Below, piece after piece: positions 8,887 through 17,993 of a stretch of DNA of 64,000 bases. The position numbers were made by a program, and so were the translations under genes. Under the pieces are notes generated by a model. That model made no database searches. It had not been told where the DNA came from and was given only the letters and a program-made list of their open reading frames with translations. The first letter of the stretch is position 1, and the number at the start of each line of letters is the position of its first letter. Origin of the DNA: Arthrobacter rhizosphaerae (GTDB lineage Bacteria; Actinomycetota; Actinomycetes; Actinomycetales; Micrococcaceae); contig NZ_JALLAN010000002.1 in NCBI RefSeq assembly GCF_023062595.1, forward strand, positions 252,099 to 316,098, written 5' to 3'.

Positions 8887-11319
8887 CTAGACTTTCTCAT
8901 CCCAACTGCACCACGGGATCAATTGCACAGAATCCAGCACGCCGAGGTCCCCGGGCGAAGCATCGAGCCGCCGTTTTGCTTCCAGGGGCAGCCCCACCCG
9001 GGCTGCCGTCGAGAGCGGGAGGATCTGGAGGGTGACGTCGGCCCCGGGCGTGATCCCGGCGTCGTCAATCTCCAGAACCCACGGCGAGCCGTCCCAGTAC
9101 CTGTCCGCGACCAGGACACCGTCAACTAGCAACTGCGCGACGTCCCCGGCCCAGGCGATCTCCAGTTCGGCACGTGCACCATTGGCAAACACATCAGCAG
9201 GCAACTGAACCTTGTAGGCCAGGGACAGGGCGTCGATAGTTTCCCGGGACGGGGCCGAGGCCCGGCCGGCGAACGATCCGAACGTTTCCGGTACGGGTTG
9301 GGAAGGACGGACAAGCTCGACGGCGGGGCGCAGCACAGGGGGAGCTGGCAGGGCGCCTTCCACGGGGACGGCTTCAAAAGCGGCCGACGCCAGGTTGTAG
9401 CGTCGGACGTCAGGCATGCCGCGGGACAGGCCAGCGAGGTTTCCGCTGGCTGCGACCCACACAGGTTCCTCCGAAAGAAGCAGCTCCCTGCCTACAGCGG
9501 TATCCAGGATCCAAGCTTGATTGGCGGACTCGGGGGACAGCACCAGGATGGTGAGCGCAGCGTCCGCCGACCTCGCTTCGAGCACAACCGATCCGCTGGC
9601 AAGGGCGTTGCCGTCTACAACAAACGTGTTGCTGCCCGCTTCATCGACAGGGCCCCTGAGCGACGTCCCCTCCGGTAGACGCACTTCCACGGGAATGCCT
9701 GCTTCGGCGGCGAGTACAAGAGTGGGCGAGGTGCCGGGGCTGAGGATTGATAACGGCGACGCGGTGGCCCATTCGAGTGTCACCCCGCCGACTTCCAGGT
9801 TCAGGGGCCAGTGCGCAACCGTCCCGGGTGGAACGGTGACAGCCCGGCTCGGGAACGTCACCGTGCCGGCCTCCAAGGCGACGTCGAACCGGGCGCCGGC
9901 ATGGGGAGCGAGCGGGATATGGGGCTGGTGCCAGGTAACGAACACGAAGCCCGAGTGGCCGTCGCTGCGCAGGGCCCAGCGCAGCGTGGAAGTATCCTCG
10001 ATCCCGTCCGGCAAGGTATCGGGCAGGCTGGACGGCATCTGGGCCAGCCGGTCTCCGAAGGCAGCGAGGAATGCATGCTGCTTGCGGAGCTCCGCAAAGC
10101 TTCCGGTGACCCTGCCGGAGGTGCCAATCGGGGCGTGGAAATCGTAGTCGAAACGAGGCAGGTCGTTCGGATAGCCAGTGGCGTGGGACTCCTGGAGGTT
10201 ATCAGCCGGGTTGGTCCCGCCCGCGAACATGTAGTACCCCTGCCAGGCCGAGCCGTTGCCGATCTTGTTGTGGGCCACGGCGGCAACGTCCAGCGCCCGC
10301 GGCCAGGGGCGGCGTTGGTATGCTGTGGCCATCCCCCCGGCAAGTTCGCACGTGGCCGCCGGGTACAAGGGCGAGGGAGTCCGGGGCGTGCCCGCGTGAA
10401 CTCCTGCGTTACCGGAGCCCAGATGCTCACGCAGGTCCGCACCGATTCCGGGATCGTCCCAGACATGGCTGAAGAAGAAGTGTTCCCGGAACGTCGGGTC
10501 CCAGGGGGCATCCGCCTCCACCCAGAAGCCGTCGCCGTATCCGCCGAACAGCGGCAGGACGTCGTCGTGGGGGAGGTCGGCCCCGCCCCACGCCGTCGCT
10601 GTCCAGATGGGCGCGCTCAGGCCTGCCTTCCGGGACAGCTTCTTGAGCTCGATGATGTGCTGAGGTTCGGTATACAGTTCGTTCTCAATCTGGATACCGA
10701 TGACGTTGCTCGCTGGCCCCATGATGCCGCGGAGGTGGGTTCCCAGTTGGCTGAACCAGCGGTCCACGAGGTGAAGGTAAGCGGGATCATTGGTGCGATG
10801 CCTGACCTCGACGGCCTGGACCCAGTCCGGGAAACCGCCGTTCCGGACTTCGCCGTGGCACCACGGTCCTATGCGGAGAACGACGTCCAGCCCGATCGAT
10901 TCGCACAACCGGACGAAGGCGGCAATGTCGAGGTTTCCGTCGAAACGCACCTTGCCCTCGTGCTGCTCGTGATGGATCCAAAAGACGTAACAGGCGATGA
11001 CGGTGACGCCGCCGGCCTTCATAAGCCTGAGACGCTCCTCCCACCGTGACCGGGGAAGCCTGCTGAAGTGGATTTCTCCCGAGACCGGGATGCAAGGCCG
11101 TTGCCGGACTTCAACGAAGCGGTTGGTCAGCCGGTACCGCTCGTGCCGGTCCATAGTGTTGCTCATTGCCGGCGTGATGAGCGGCGAATCCCAAGGTTTG
11201 TGCGAGACGTGAAGTGACCCAATCCGGGCGACGGCGTCGGGATCTATGGTCATGGGCCGTGCGGTGGTGCGGGGAGCCGTGGTCAGGAGGTCGTCGTCGT
11301 TCATCCCACCAGTATTCAC
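8887..11319 (-). CDS. Beta-galactosidase, GH35
   Basis: This large glycosidase (810 aa from the GTG at 11319; an in-frame ATG at 11304 is an alternative) releases terminal beta-galactose. GH35 signatures are visible in order: SGEIHFSRLPRSRWEERL near residues 80-98, a GPWCHGEVRNGGFPDWV region, and IGIQIENELYTEP with the acid/base Glu. Beta-sandwich C-terminal domains follow. There is no signal peptide, so it works on imported galactosides. It starts 27 bases downstream of the ROK regulator gene and is probably co-transcribed with it. Neither start has a good Shine-Dalgarno at normal spacing. Confidence 0.92.
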   Translation of the reverse strand: MNTGGMNDDDLLTTAPRTTARPMTIDPDAVARIGSLHVSHKPWDSPLITPAMSNTMDRHERYRLTNRFVEVRQRPCIPVSGEIHFSRLPRSRWEERLRLMKAGGVTVIACYVFWIHHEQHEGKVRFDGNLDIAAFVRLCESIGLDVVLRIGPWCHGEVRNGGFPDWVQAVEVRHRTNDPAYLHLVDRWFSQLGTHLRGIMGPASNVIGIQIENELYTEPQHIIELKKLSRKAGLSAPIWTATAWGGADLPHDDVLPLFGGYGDGFWVEADAPWDPTFREHFFFSHVWDDPGIGADLREHLGSGNAGVHAGTPRTPSPLYPAATCELAGGMATAYQRRPWPRALDVAAVAHNKIGNGSAWQGYYMFAGGTNPADNLQESHATGYPNDLPRFDYDFHAPIGTSGRVTGSFAELRKQHAFLAAFGDRLAQMPSSLPDTLPDGIEDTSTLRWALRSDGHSGFVFVTWHQPHIPLAPHAGARFDVALEAGTVTFPSRAVTVPPGTVAHWPLNLEVGGVTLEWATASPLSILSPGTSPTLVLAAEAGIPVEVRLPEGTSLRGPVDEAGSNTFVVDGNALASGSVVLEARSADAALTILVLSPESANQAWILDTAVGRELLLSEEPVWVAASGNLAGLSRGMPDVRRYNLASAAFEAVPVEGALPAPPVLRPAVELVRPSQPVPETFGSFAGRASAPSRETIDALSLAYKVQLPADVFANGARAELEIAWAGDVAQLLVDGVLVADRYWDGSPWVLEIDDAGITPGADVTLQILPLSTAARVGLPLEAKRRLDASPGDLGVLDSVQLIPWCSWDEKV

Positions 11320-11346
11320 GACAGCAGTCGTTGGGGGCGCGGGTGG

Positions 11347-12573
11347 CTACTGGGCCCGGGACCCTTGCAGGAGCCGGGCCAGCATCTCGGGCGATGACGT
11401 GAGCTTTGATAGAGCCAGGGCCGCCCCTCCCGCGGCTCCCGCCTCGGGGCCCCCGCCGAGATCCGAGGCCACTACTTCAAGGGCAGCCGACGGCGTCAGG
11501 GCGTAACGGATGATGCTCTCCCGGAGCGGATCGAGGACGACGGCGCCCGCCAGCGACGTCTGGCCACCCACCACGATCCGTTGCGGATTGAGCAGGTTGC
11601 ACATGCTGGCCAGAAGGCGGCCCACTGTGCTTCCCGCCTCTGCGAGGACGTTCTGGGCGGGCCTGTCTCCCGCAGCGTTTGCAGCAAGGACATCATTCAT
11701 GGTTGCTGATGGGCCCAGGGTTGCCTCGAGTCGGCTGAGGATCGCAGGAGCCCCAGCCACCAGGACCAGGCATCCACGGTTTCCGCAGCGACAGGCGGCG
11801 CCATTGACGTCAATCGAGACGTGGCCCAGCTCCCCGGCCCCGCCCACGGATCCCCGGTAAAGCTCTCCGCCAAAGAGGAACCCGGCTGCAATGCCGCTGG
11901 ACATGCTCACGTACATGAGATCCCGGATTCCCTGCCCGGCTCCCCACTTGGCTTCTGCGATGGCCTCAAGGCGTACGTTGTTTTCGATGAAAACGGGCAG
12001 CTCCAGGCGGCGGTTCATTTCCTGCCGCGCATTGATGCCGTGCCACGGCTGGTCGGCCAGCGCACCGTGCACGATGCCATCCACCGGGTTGATCTGCCCG
12101 GGCAGCCCGATCCCGACGCCGAGAAGGTCACTGCGGTCTCCGCCGCCCTCCTTCAGTGCGCGGTCCAGGAGGTAGACAGCCGCCTCAGCGCGGAGCTGCC
12201 ATTCATCCTTGGCACCAATGGGGCCTTCTGCGGATGAAACTTCGTGGCCCGTCAAGTCCGTAATCCGGACGCAGATTCTGTCCAGCACCTGGCTCATACC
12301 GGCGATCCATCCGGCCATGGGATGAAAGGCCAACTGGTCCCCAGCCCGGCCATCGATCTCATCGCCGCCATCGGCCCGCTCCGATAGCTCTACGAGGACA
12401 CCCCGCTCCATCAGGTCGCGCGTAATAGTGGTGATGGTGGTGCGCGAAATACCCAAACGCCTTGCCATCTCGGCACGGTGCATGGGACCTTGGCCGACTA
12501 TCAGGTCCAGGACATGCAGCGAGTTGGATTGTCGCAGATCTCGGAGGGAGCCTCCGCTTCGGGCTGAATTCAC
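11347..12573 (-). CDS. ROK-family transcriptional repressor
   Basis: The protein has about 408 aa. Residues 1-75 hold a MarR-like winged helix (HRAEMARRLGISRTTITTIT), followed by a ROK sugar-sensing domain with GVGIGLPGQINP and the zinc-binding CRCGNRGC. The open frame continues far upstream as the complement of the transporter gene at 12727, so I placed the start at the GTG at 12573, just before the first conserved segment (SLRDLRQSNSLHVLDLI). It is divergent from the galactose-pathway operon and precedes the GH35 gene. It therefore probably controls both units in response to a galactose-type ligand. Confidence 0.88.
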   Translation of the reverse strand: MNSARSGGSLRDLRQSNSLHVLDLIVGQGPMHRAEMARRLGISRTTITTITRDLMERGVLVELSERADGGDEIDGRAGDQLAFHPMAGWIAGMSQVLDRICVRITDLTGHEVSSAEGPIGAKDEWQLRAEAAVYLLDRALKEGGGDRSDLLGVGIGLPGQINPVDGIVHGALADQPWHGINARQEMNRRLELPVFIENNVRLEAIAEAKWGAGQGIRDLMYVSMSSGIAAGFLFGGELYRGSVGGAGELGHVSIDVNGAACRCGNRGCLVLVAGAPAILSRLEATLGPSATMNDVLAANAAGDRPAQNVLAEAGSTVGRLLASMCNLLNPQRIVVGGQTSLAGAVVLDPLRESIIRYALTPSAALEVVASDLGGGPEAGAAGGAALALSKLTSSPEMLARLLQGSRAQ

Positions 12574-12606
12574 TCCCTCATTATGTACGACCCCCTGTAA
12601 GAAAGA

Positions 12607-12632
12607 AAGAGTTTGTGTAAAGACTCTTGACA
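12607..12632. promoter_or_regulatory. Putative ROK operator overlapping a -35 element
   Basis: AAGAGT and ACTCTT form the ends of a 22-bp imperfect dyad (12607-12628) in the divergent gap between the ROK gene and the transporter operon. A rightward TTGACA at 12627-12632 overlaps its right end. A weak -10 (CACACT) lies 18 bases further on. Binding here would block the operon promoter. Confidence 0.45.
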
Positions 12633-12726
12633 CATCGACGTGGTGACCATCACACTGAGTCGGGGGTCGGTCCACTTGATTACACACCTCGGCCTGTTTG
12701 GGCCCGTAGCGATGAAGGTACGTCAA

Positions 12727-14088
12727 ATGAATGTACAAAAGCATGTTTCCCGCCGCAGCCTTTTGGGCGGCGCTGCCCTGTTTGCCGGCTTTGCAGCCAC
12801 AGGCGGTGCACTGACCGGATGCTCGGCGAGTGCGGCAGGTGGAGGGTCTGCCCCGAAGCCGGGTGGTCTGACGATTATGGGCAACCCGGGTGAGATCACG
12901 CAGGAGGTCATCGATGCATGGGTCAAGGAGCACCCCGATGTGCCCATCACCCTGATCAAGGATGATCCGACCCGGCTCAACGCCATGATGGCCGCGGGAA
13001 CCCCGCCGGACCTGGCCCGCGGCTTTGGGGCCACAGGCACAGCGAATCTCGCCAGCCGCGGGCTGGCGTTGGACCTGGACCCGTATCTGGCGAAGTCGAG
13101 CACGCTGAAGGAGTCCGACCTGGCCAAGATCAACGATGTCTGGCGCTGGGATGGAACCAAGCAGGGCAGTGGACCGCGCTACGGCTTCGTCAAGGACTGG
13201 TCCCAGGACGCCATGTTCTGGTACAACACCGAAATGTTTGCTGCCGCCGGCATTCCGCTTCCGACTGCTGACAAGCCGCTCACATACGACCAGCTGCTCG
13301 AATACGCCGAGCCCATGACAAAGCGTGGCGGAGGCAAGGTGGAGCAGTATGGACTGTTCGCCACTGCACCTACCATAGAGTTTCTCTCGACCATGGTCGC
13401 CACTTCCAACGCGCGAATTTTCAATGACGATCTCACCAAGGCGGACTTCAGCAGTCCGGAGGCCAGGCAAGCGCTGCAGTGGCACATTGATGTGGCGAAA
13501 AAGCAGGTCGGTTACACGTTGGTGGATCCTAACCCGGATGGCTGGGACTGGCCGCCGTTTGATGCCAAGAGGGAAGCGATGGCGTCTGCCGGCTACTGGT
13601 TTGGTGGCATGGTGGCCACGAATCCAAAGACCGCCGAGTTCGCCCGGCTTGCGCCTGCCCCCATGATGGGATCCAAGCGTGTGAGCCCCACCATTGGGGC
13701 CACGGGCTACTGGATCTCCTCCAAGACGGCCATGAAGGACGAAGCCTACGCATTCCTCGAGTGGTACTGCTGCACCGGCCCCAACGCCAAGTGGAGGGCA
13801 CAGACCGGCGTGGGACTGCCTGCCGTCACGGCTTTGGCTTCCGAACTGCCGCAGTCACAGCCATACCAGGTGGATGCATTGAAAGTGCAGCGCAATGAAG
13901 AGCAGTATTTGGAGGTTCTTCCCTTCAGTCCTTACGCCCAGGCGGTAGCTGTTAGCGCTGCCATTGCTGAACTCTTCCCCCGCGCAGTGAAGGGCGAGTT
14001 GTCTGCCGGTCAGTTTGCAGACCAGGCGACCACTGCCGTCAACGATCTCCTCAAGCAGGGCATGGAACTTGCCGGCAAGAAGGGCTGA
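12727..14088 (+). CDS. Sugar ABC importer, Tat-exported binding lipoprotein
   Basis: This family 1 solute-binding protein has about 453 aa. The N-terminus combines a twin-arginine motif (SRRSLLGG, Arg9-Arg10) with a lipobox (ALTGC, Cys32), so it is probably folded before export through Tat and then lipidated. I used the ATG at 12727; an in-frame ATG at 12712 is possible. It is the first gene of an eight-gene operon for uptake and oxidation of a galactose-type sugar, and the permease gene starts 6 bases after its stop. Confidence 0.9.
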   Translation: MNVQKHVSRRSLLGGAALFAGFAATGGALTGCSASAAGGGSAPKPGGLTIMGNPGEITQEVIDAWVKEHPDVPITLIKDDPTRLNAMMAAGTPPDLARGFGATGTANLASRGLALDLDPYLAKSSTLKESDLAKINDVWRWDGTKQGSGPRYGFVKDWSQDAMFWYNTEMFAAAGIPLPTADKPLTYDQLLEYAEPMTKRGGGKVEQYGLFATAPTIEFLSTMVATSNARIFNDDLTKADFSSPEARQALQWHIDVAKKQVGYTLVDPNPDGWDWPPFDAKREAMASAGYWFGGMVATNPKTAEFARLAPAPMMGSKRVSPTIGATGYWISSKTAMKDEAYAFLEWYCCTGPNAKWRAQTGVGLPAVTALASELPQSQPYQVDALKVQRNEEQYLEVLPFSPYAQAVAVSAAIAELFPRAVKGELSAGQFADQATTAVNDLLKQGMELAGKKG

Positions 14089-14093
14089 CGGAG

Positions 14094-15059
14094 GTGAGCA
14101 CACAGTCTTTGGCTAGAGATGTCCGCCGCAGAAAACGGCGGGGAGTCACCGGGGGCTCGGGCGCGTTCTACGCCTTTATCTCCCCCTGGCTGATCGGGAC
14201 AGTGCTGCTGACGCTGTTTCCGCTGGGCTACGCACTGTGGATCAGCTTCACCAACTGGGATGGAATAGCACCTAACCAGAACTGGATTGGCCTGAAGAAC
14301 TACACCGATGCGTTGAGTGACCCGCGAATGTGGGCGAGCCTGCAGCGCACCGGACTGCTCGCTCTGGCCATTGTGCCCATCACCATCTGCGGAGGGCTGG
14401 GCCTGGCGCTGCTGCTGAACGAAAAGGTCCATTTCCGCACTGGCCTTCGGATGCTGGTTTACTTGCCGGCGATTGTGCCGCCCGTCGCGGCAACGCTGAC
14501 CTGGAAGCTGCTATTCGACCGTGACAGTGGCGCCATCAACGGCGTTCTGGCGATCTTCGGTGCGGATGCCGTGAGTTGGATGAGCGGAAACACGGTGTTC
14601 GTCGTCCTGCTGGTGGTGATGCTTTGGGGCATTGGCGCCGGCGTGCTGATCAACCTCGCCGCCCTGCAGGATGTTCCCGCAGAGCTTCATGAGGCTGCGC
14701 GGCTGGATGGGGCAAACGCCTTCATGGCTTTCTGGCATGTGACGCTGCCGAGCATCTCGCCGGTACTTCTTTTCCAAGTGATCACCACCACCATCGGCGT
14801 TTTGCAGACGTTTGTCCCGGCACTCCTGCTTTCACCTGCCAACGGTCCGGCAGCGATCACGGCCGTGCCTGAAGCCAACAGGATCTTCATGGTGGACGTC
14901 TATGCCCAGTACTTCGCGTACTCCAAGTACGGGTATGCGTCCGCGATGCTTTGGCTCTTCTTCCTGGTCATCCTGCTGGTCACCATCATTACGTTCAAGA
15001 TCGGCGGACGCACTGTGTTTTACGCCGTCGACCCCTCCAAAGAAGGGAAAGAAGGATGA
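14094..15059 (+). CDS. Sugar ABC importer permease, MalF type
   Basis: This integral membrane subunit of about 321 aa has repeated hydrophobic helices and the EAA loop EAARLDGANAFMAFWHV. The GTG at 14094 sits directly against GGAG, an unusually short spacing, so a TTG at 14109 cannot be excluded. Its stop overlaps the start of the next permease by 4 bases. It transports the solute captured by the preceding Tat lipoprotein. Confidence 0.9.
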   Translation: MSTQSLARDVRRRKRRGVTGGSGAFYAFISPWLIGTVLLTLFPLGYALWISFTNWDGIAPNQNWIGLKNYTDALSDPRMWASLQRTGLLALAIVPITICGGLGLALLLNEKVHFRTGLRMLVYLPAIVPPVAATLTWKLLFDRDSGAINGVLAIFGADAVSWMSGNTVFVVLLVVMLWGIGAGVLINLAALQDVPAELHEAARLDGANAFMAFWHVTLPSISPVLLFQVITTTIGVLQTFVPALLLSPANGPAAITAVPEANRIFMVDVYAQYFAYSKYGYASAMLWLFFLVILLVTIITFKIGGRTVFYAVDPSKEGKEG

Positions 15060-15970
15060 CGCTCACCGATCACCGCACCCAAACGGAAACCGATCACCGC
15101 CCCCAAACGGAATACCAGGCCGCCCCGCCGGAAGTCCCGATCCGGCAAAGCCGGGAACGCAAGAACCAGGTCGCCTTCGTCATACTTGTTGTGGTTTGCG
15201 CCATTCTGTTCCTTCCGGTCCTTTGGCTCTTCCTGACGGCCCTGAAGACTCCGCAGCAATTGGCCTCCGATCCAATCACCTGGATTCCCACTCAGCCGCA
15301 AGTGCAGAACTTCATCGAGGCCACCATGGTCTTGCCGTTCTGGGCCTATGCCGCCAATTCCCTCTTCCTGTCCACGGTGACCGGTGTACTGACCACCATC
15401 AGCTCCGCGCTGGTAGGCTACGGGTTCGCCCGCCTTCACGGCAAGGGAAAGAAGGTCCTCTTCGGGATCCTGATCGCCATGATGATGACACCCCCCATCA
15501 TCACCCTCATACCCACCTACCTGCTGTTCGCGAAGGTCGGTCTGGTCGGCACCTACTGGCCGTGGGTTTTGTGGGGTATGGCTGGTGCTCCCTACCTCAT
15601 TTTCCTGTACCGCCAGTTCTTCGCCCAGCTTCCCCGGGAACTTGAAGAGGCAGCCATCCTCGACGGCTGCGGGCGGCTGCGCATCTTTCTGCAAATCTTC
15701 CTCCCACTCTCCAAGCCCGTCGTCATCACCGCCTTCGTCCTGTCCTTCAACGGCGTGTGGGGCGACTTTATCGCTCCGCAGCTCCTGCTCAACCAGGACA
15801 ACACCACGCTGGCGGTGGCCATTACCACCGGCTACGTCAACTCCCAGGGGTTTCCGGTAAATAACCTCCTCGCGGCCGGTGCTGTGCTCTACGTCCTCCC
15901 CGTTCTCATCATGTTCTTTTTCGTCCAGCGCTCCTATGTCAATGGGTTCGCCACATCAGGCATGAAATAG
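15056..15970 (+). CDS. Sugar ABC importer permease, MalG type
   Basis: This second permease has 304 aa and starts at the ATG overlapping the previous stop (ATGA), behind GAAGG. The frame is open further upstream, but that part is the shadow of the preceding gene. The cytoplasmic N-terminus holds an eight-residue tandem duplication (TDHRTQTE, TDHRPQTE). The EAA motif EEAAILDGCGRLRIF marks the ATPase contact. The cluster again has no ATPase gene. Confidence 0.9.
   Translation: MTLTDHRTQTETDHRPQTEYQAAPPEVPIRQSRERKNQVAFVILVVVCAILFLPVLWLFLTALKTPQQLASDPITWIPTQPQVQNFIEATMVLPFWAYAANSLFLSTVTGVLTTISSALVGYGFARLHGKGKKVLFGILIAMMMTPPIITLIPTYLLFAKVGLVGTYWPWVLWGMAGAPYLIFLYRQFFAQLPRELEEAAILDGCGRLRIFLQIFLPLSKPVVITAFVLSFNGVWGDFIAPQLLLNQDNTTLAVAITTGYVNSQGFPVNNLLAAGAVLYVLPVLIMFFFVQRSYVNGFATSGMK
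15065..15112 (+). repeat. Tandem 24-bp in-frame duplication
   Basis: Two adjacent 24-base units differ at a single base (A versus C at unit position 13). They encode TDHRTQTE and TDHRPQTE in the hydrophilic N-terminus of the permease. The near-identity points to a recent duplication. Confidence 0.9.
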
Positions 15971-16001
15971 AAGACTTCTCCTGTACGAAAGGCCTGACCC
16001 C

Positions 16002-17132
16002 GTGAAAATAACGGACCTCGAAGTCCTCACCATCGACGACGGCGGCGCCCTGATGATGGTTGTTGTGCACACCGACGAAGGAATCTTCGGCGTCGGAGAA
16101 GTGGGCCTTCGCTCACGCCAGCTGGCCGTCCGGGGAGCCTTGGAGCACTTCAAGCCGCTTCTCATCGGCAACGACCCCTTCCGCACGGAACATCTGTGGC
16201 AGGTCATGTCGCGGTCCGGCTTCTACCCGGCGGACCGCGTTCTCGCCTCGGCCATCTCGGCGGTGGATATTGCCCTGTGGGATTTGAAGGGCAAGGCCCT
16301 GGAGATCCCGGTTTATGAGCTGTTGGGGGGAGCAGTCCGCGACCGGGTGAAGTGCTACCGGCATATCTGGGGCATGGACCACGCTGAACTTATCGACAAC
16401 GCCAGGAAGGCCTTCGAGCAGGGTTGGACCGTTGGCCGGCTCTCCGTACCCTCCGAAGGCGACCTGCTGGAACCCCGCGCAGCTACCCGCCATGCCCTGG
16501 CCGAAGTGGCCGCTGTGCGGGACGAGCTCGGGAGCGAATTTGAGCTGATCCTGGATGTTCACACCCGGTTGGAACTCCCCGAGGCCACAACCCTGTGCCG
16601 TGAGCTGGAGGGGGCCAATATGTACTTCATCGAGGATCCGCTGCGCTGGGAAAATCCGGACATCTACCGGACCCTGCGTCAACGCACCTCCGTACCCTTG
16701 GCCGCGGGGGAGCAGGCGGCGTCCAAATGGGAAATCCGGCCGCTTATTGAGCACGACCTCATTGACTATGCCCGGTTCGACATCTGCATCGTGGGAGGTT
16801 TCACCGAGGCGAAGAAGATAGCCGGCTGGTGCGAGTCCCACCACATCCGCACTGCCACGCACAACCCGCTGGGGCCCATTGCGACGGCGGCATCTCTCCA
16901 TCTGAACATGACCCTGCCCACTTTCGGCATCCAGGAGCAGTACCAGCTTCCGGGCACCGAGGCCAACGACGTATTTCCGGTTCAAGCCACCATGGACGGG
17001 GAATGGATGCGCCGGCCCGAGGCGCCCGGCCTGGGACTGGAAGTGGATCTTGATGCTGCCAGGGCGCACCAGATCCAGCCACCGCCCATGCCGCAACTGC
17101 GTAGACTCGATGGATCATTCACCAATTGGTGA
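16002..17132 (+). CDS. dgoD-like: D-galactonate dehydratase-like enolase-superfamily enzyme
   Basis: It probably removes water from D-galactonate to give 2-keto-3-deoxygalactonate. The 376-aa protein has the capping domain and barrel of the mandelate racemase group. Metal ligands are Asp185 (LDVHTR), Glu211 (FIEDPL) and Glu237 (AGEQ); His187 and His287 (ATHNPLGP) fit acid and base. As I recall the E. coli DgoD residues (Asp183, His185, Glu209, Glu235, His285), all are offset by exactly two, which strongly supports this assignment. The second barrel strand lacks the KxK lysine of racemases. It lies 31 bases after the permease gene and overlaps the ribosome-binding region of the next gene. Confidence 0.82.
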   Translation: MKITDLEVLTIDDGGALMMVVVHTDEGIFGVGEVGLRSRQLAVRGALEHFKPLLIGNDPFRTEHLWQVMSRSGFYPADRVLASAISAVDIALWDLKGKALEIPVYELLGGAVRDRVKCYRHIWGMDHAELIDNARKAFEQGWTVGRLSVPSEGDLLEPRAATRHALAEVAAVRDELGSEFELILDVHTRLELPEATTLCRELEGANMYFIEDPLRWENPDIYRTLRQRTSVPLAAGEQAASKWEIRPLIEHDLIDYARFDICIVGGFTEAKKIAGWCESHHIRTATHNPLGPIATAASLHLNMTLPTFGIQEQYQLPGTEANDVFPVQATMDGEWMRRPEAPGLGLEVDLDAARAHQIQPPPMPQLRRLDGSFTNW

Positions 17133-17143
17133 AAGGGCAATTT

Positions 17144-17989
17144 ATGGTCTCAGGGGCAAACGAAGGAGCACCGCGTCCTCTCGTTGTGGTTACCGGCGCC
17201 GCCGGGCACGTCGGTAAACTCACCTCCCGCGCTCTCGTCGGGCGCTACCGGCTCCGGTTGATTGACCTGAACTGGACGGAGGGAGACGCGCTGGAGGCGG
17301 GCGACGACGTCGAACGCCTTACGTTGGACCTGACCGAGAGCGGTTCCTGGGACGCTGCCCTTGAGTCTGCGCACTGTGTGGTCCATCTGGCGGGGCATCC
17401 CTATCCGGGAATCGACGCGCGGACTGCCGTCGAAGGCGGGGCAATGCTTTCGGCAGGGCTGGCGGCCGCGGCCTCCCGCTCAGACCAATTGAAGCGGATT
17501 GTGTTTGCCAGCTCGATTCACACCATGGGTCTTTACCACCGTCGCGGACAGTATCCCATTCGCCGTGACTGGCCGCCGCGGCCTTGTTGTGAGTACGGCG
17601 CAGCCAAAGTCTTCTCGGAAAACCTCTTTGAGCTGCTGACCGAAAGGACGCCGATCACCGTGGTGTGTCTTCGACTGGGCCTGACTGGATTTCCGCCTTC
17701 TACCCCAAACTTTGCCTCCCAATGGCTGGGCCCGGAAGACTACGCACGCTTGCTTCACGCCTCGCTAACCGTGCCCATCAGATACGGAGCCTATTTCGGA
17801 TTGTCTTCGGGAGCCCTGGATAGATGGGATCTCAGTGAAACCATCAGGGACCTGGGGTTTGAGTCAACCGACCCTGCCCCCATCCTCGATCCGGTGTCCA
17901 GTAACGAGCCGGAGCCGGCCGCCGAGCACTGCCTGATGTTCAGCCGCAAACCCACCCCAGCACGCAAACCCAACCCGGCAGAGGATTGA
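17144..17989 (+). CDS. NAD-dependent sugar dehydrogenase, uronate-dehydrogenase-like SDR
   Basis: This extended short-chain dehydrogenase has 281 aa, with the Rossmann motif GAAGHVGK near the N-terminus, an SSIHTMG segment and the catalytic YGAAK. It resembles uronate dehydrogenases (Udh), which oxidise C1 of a pyranose to the lactone. In this operon, with an aldonate dehydratase, a lactonase and aldolase/kinase genes, oxidation of galactose (or a related aldose) to its lactone is the most economical role. Galacturonate is the alternative. I chose the ATG at 17144 with AAAGGG 6 bases upstream, rather than the TTG at 17126. Confidence 0.8.
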   Translation: MVSGANEGAPRPLVVVTGAAGHVGKLTSRALVGRYRLRLIDLNWTEGDALEAGDDVERLTLDLTESGSWDAALESAHCVVHLAGHPYPGIDARTAVEGGAMLSAGLAAAASRSDQLKRIVFASSIHTMGLYHRRGQYPIRRDWPPRPCCEYGAAKVFSENLFELLTERTPITVVCLRLGLTGFPPSTPNFASQWLGPEDYARLLHASLTVPIRYGAYFGLSSGALDRWDLSETIRDLGFESTDPAPILDPVSSNEPEPAAEHCLMFSRKPTPARKPNPAED

Positions 17990-17993
17990 CCCT

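Noticed and set aside
12574-13485. Upstream extension of the ROK frame to 712 codons
   Set aside because: It is the complement of the well-supported Tat lipoprotein gene at 12727-14088; ROK similarity begins only near 12573.
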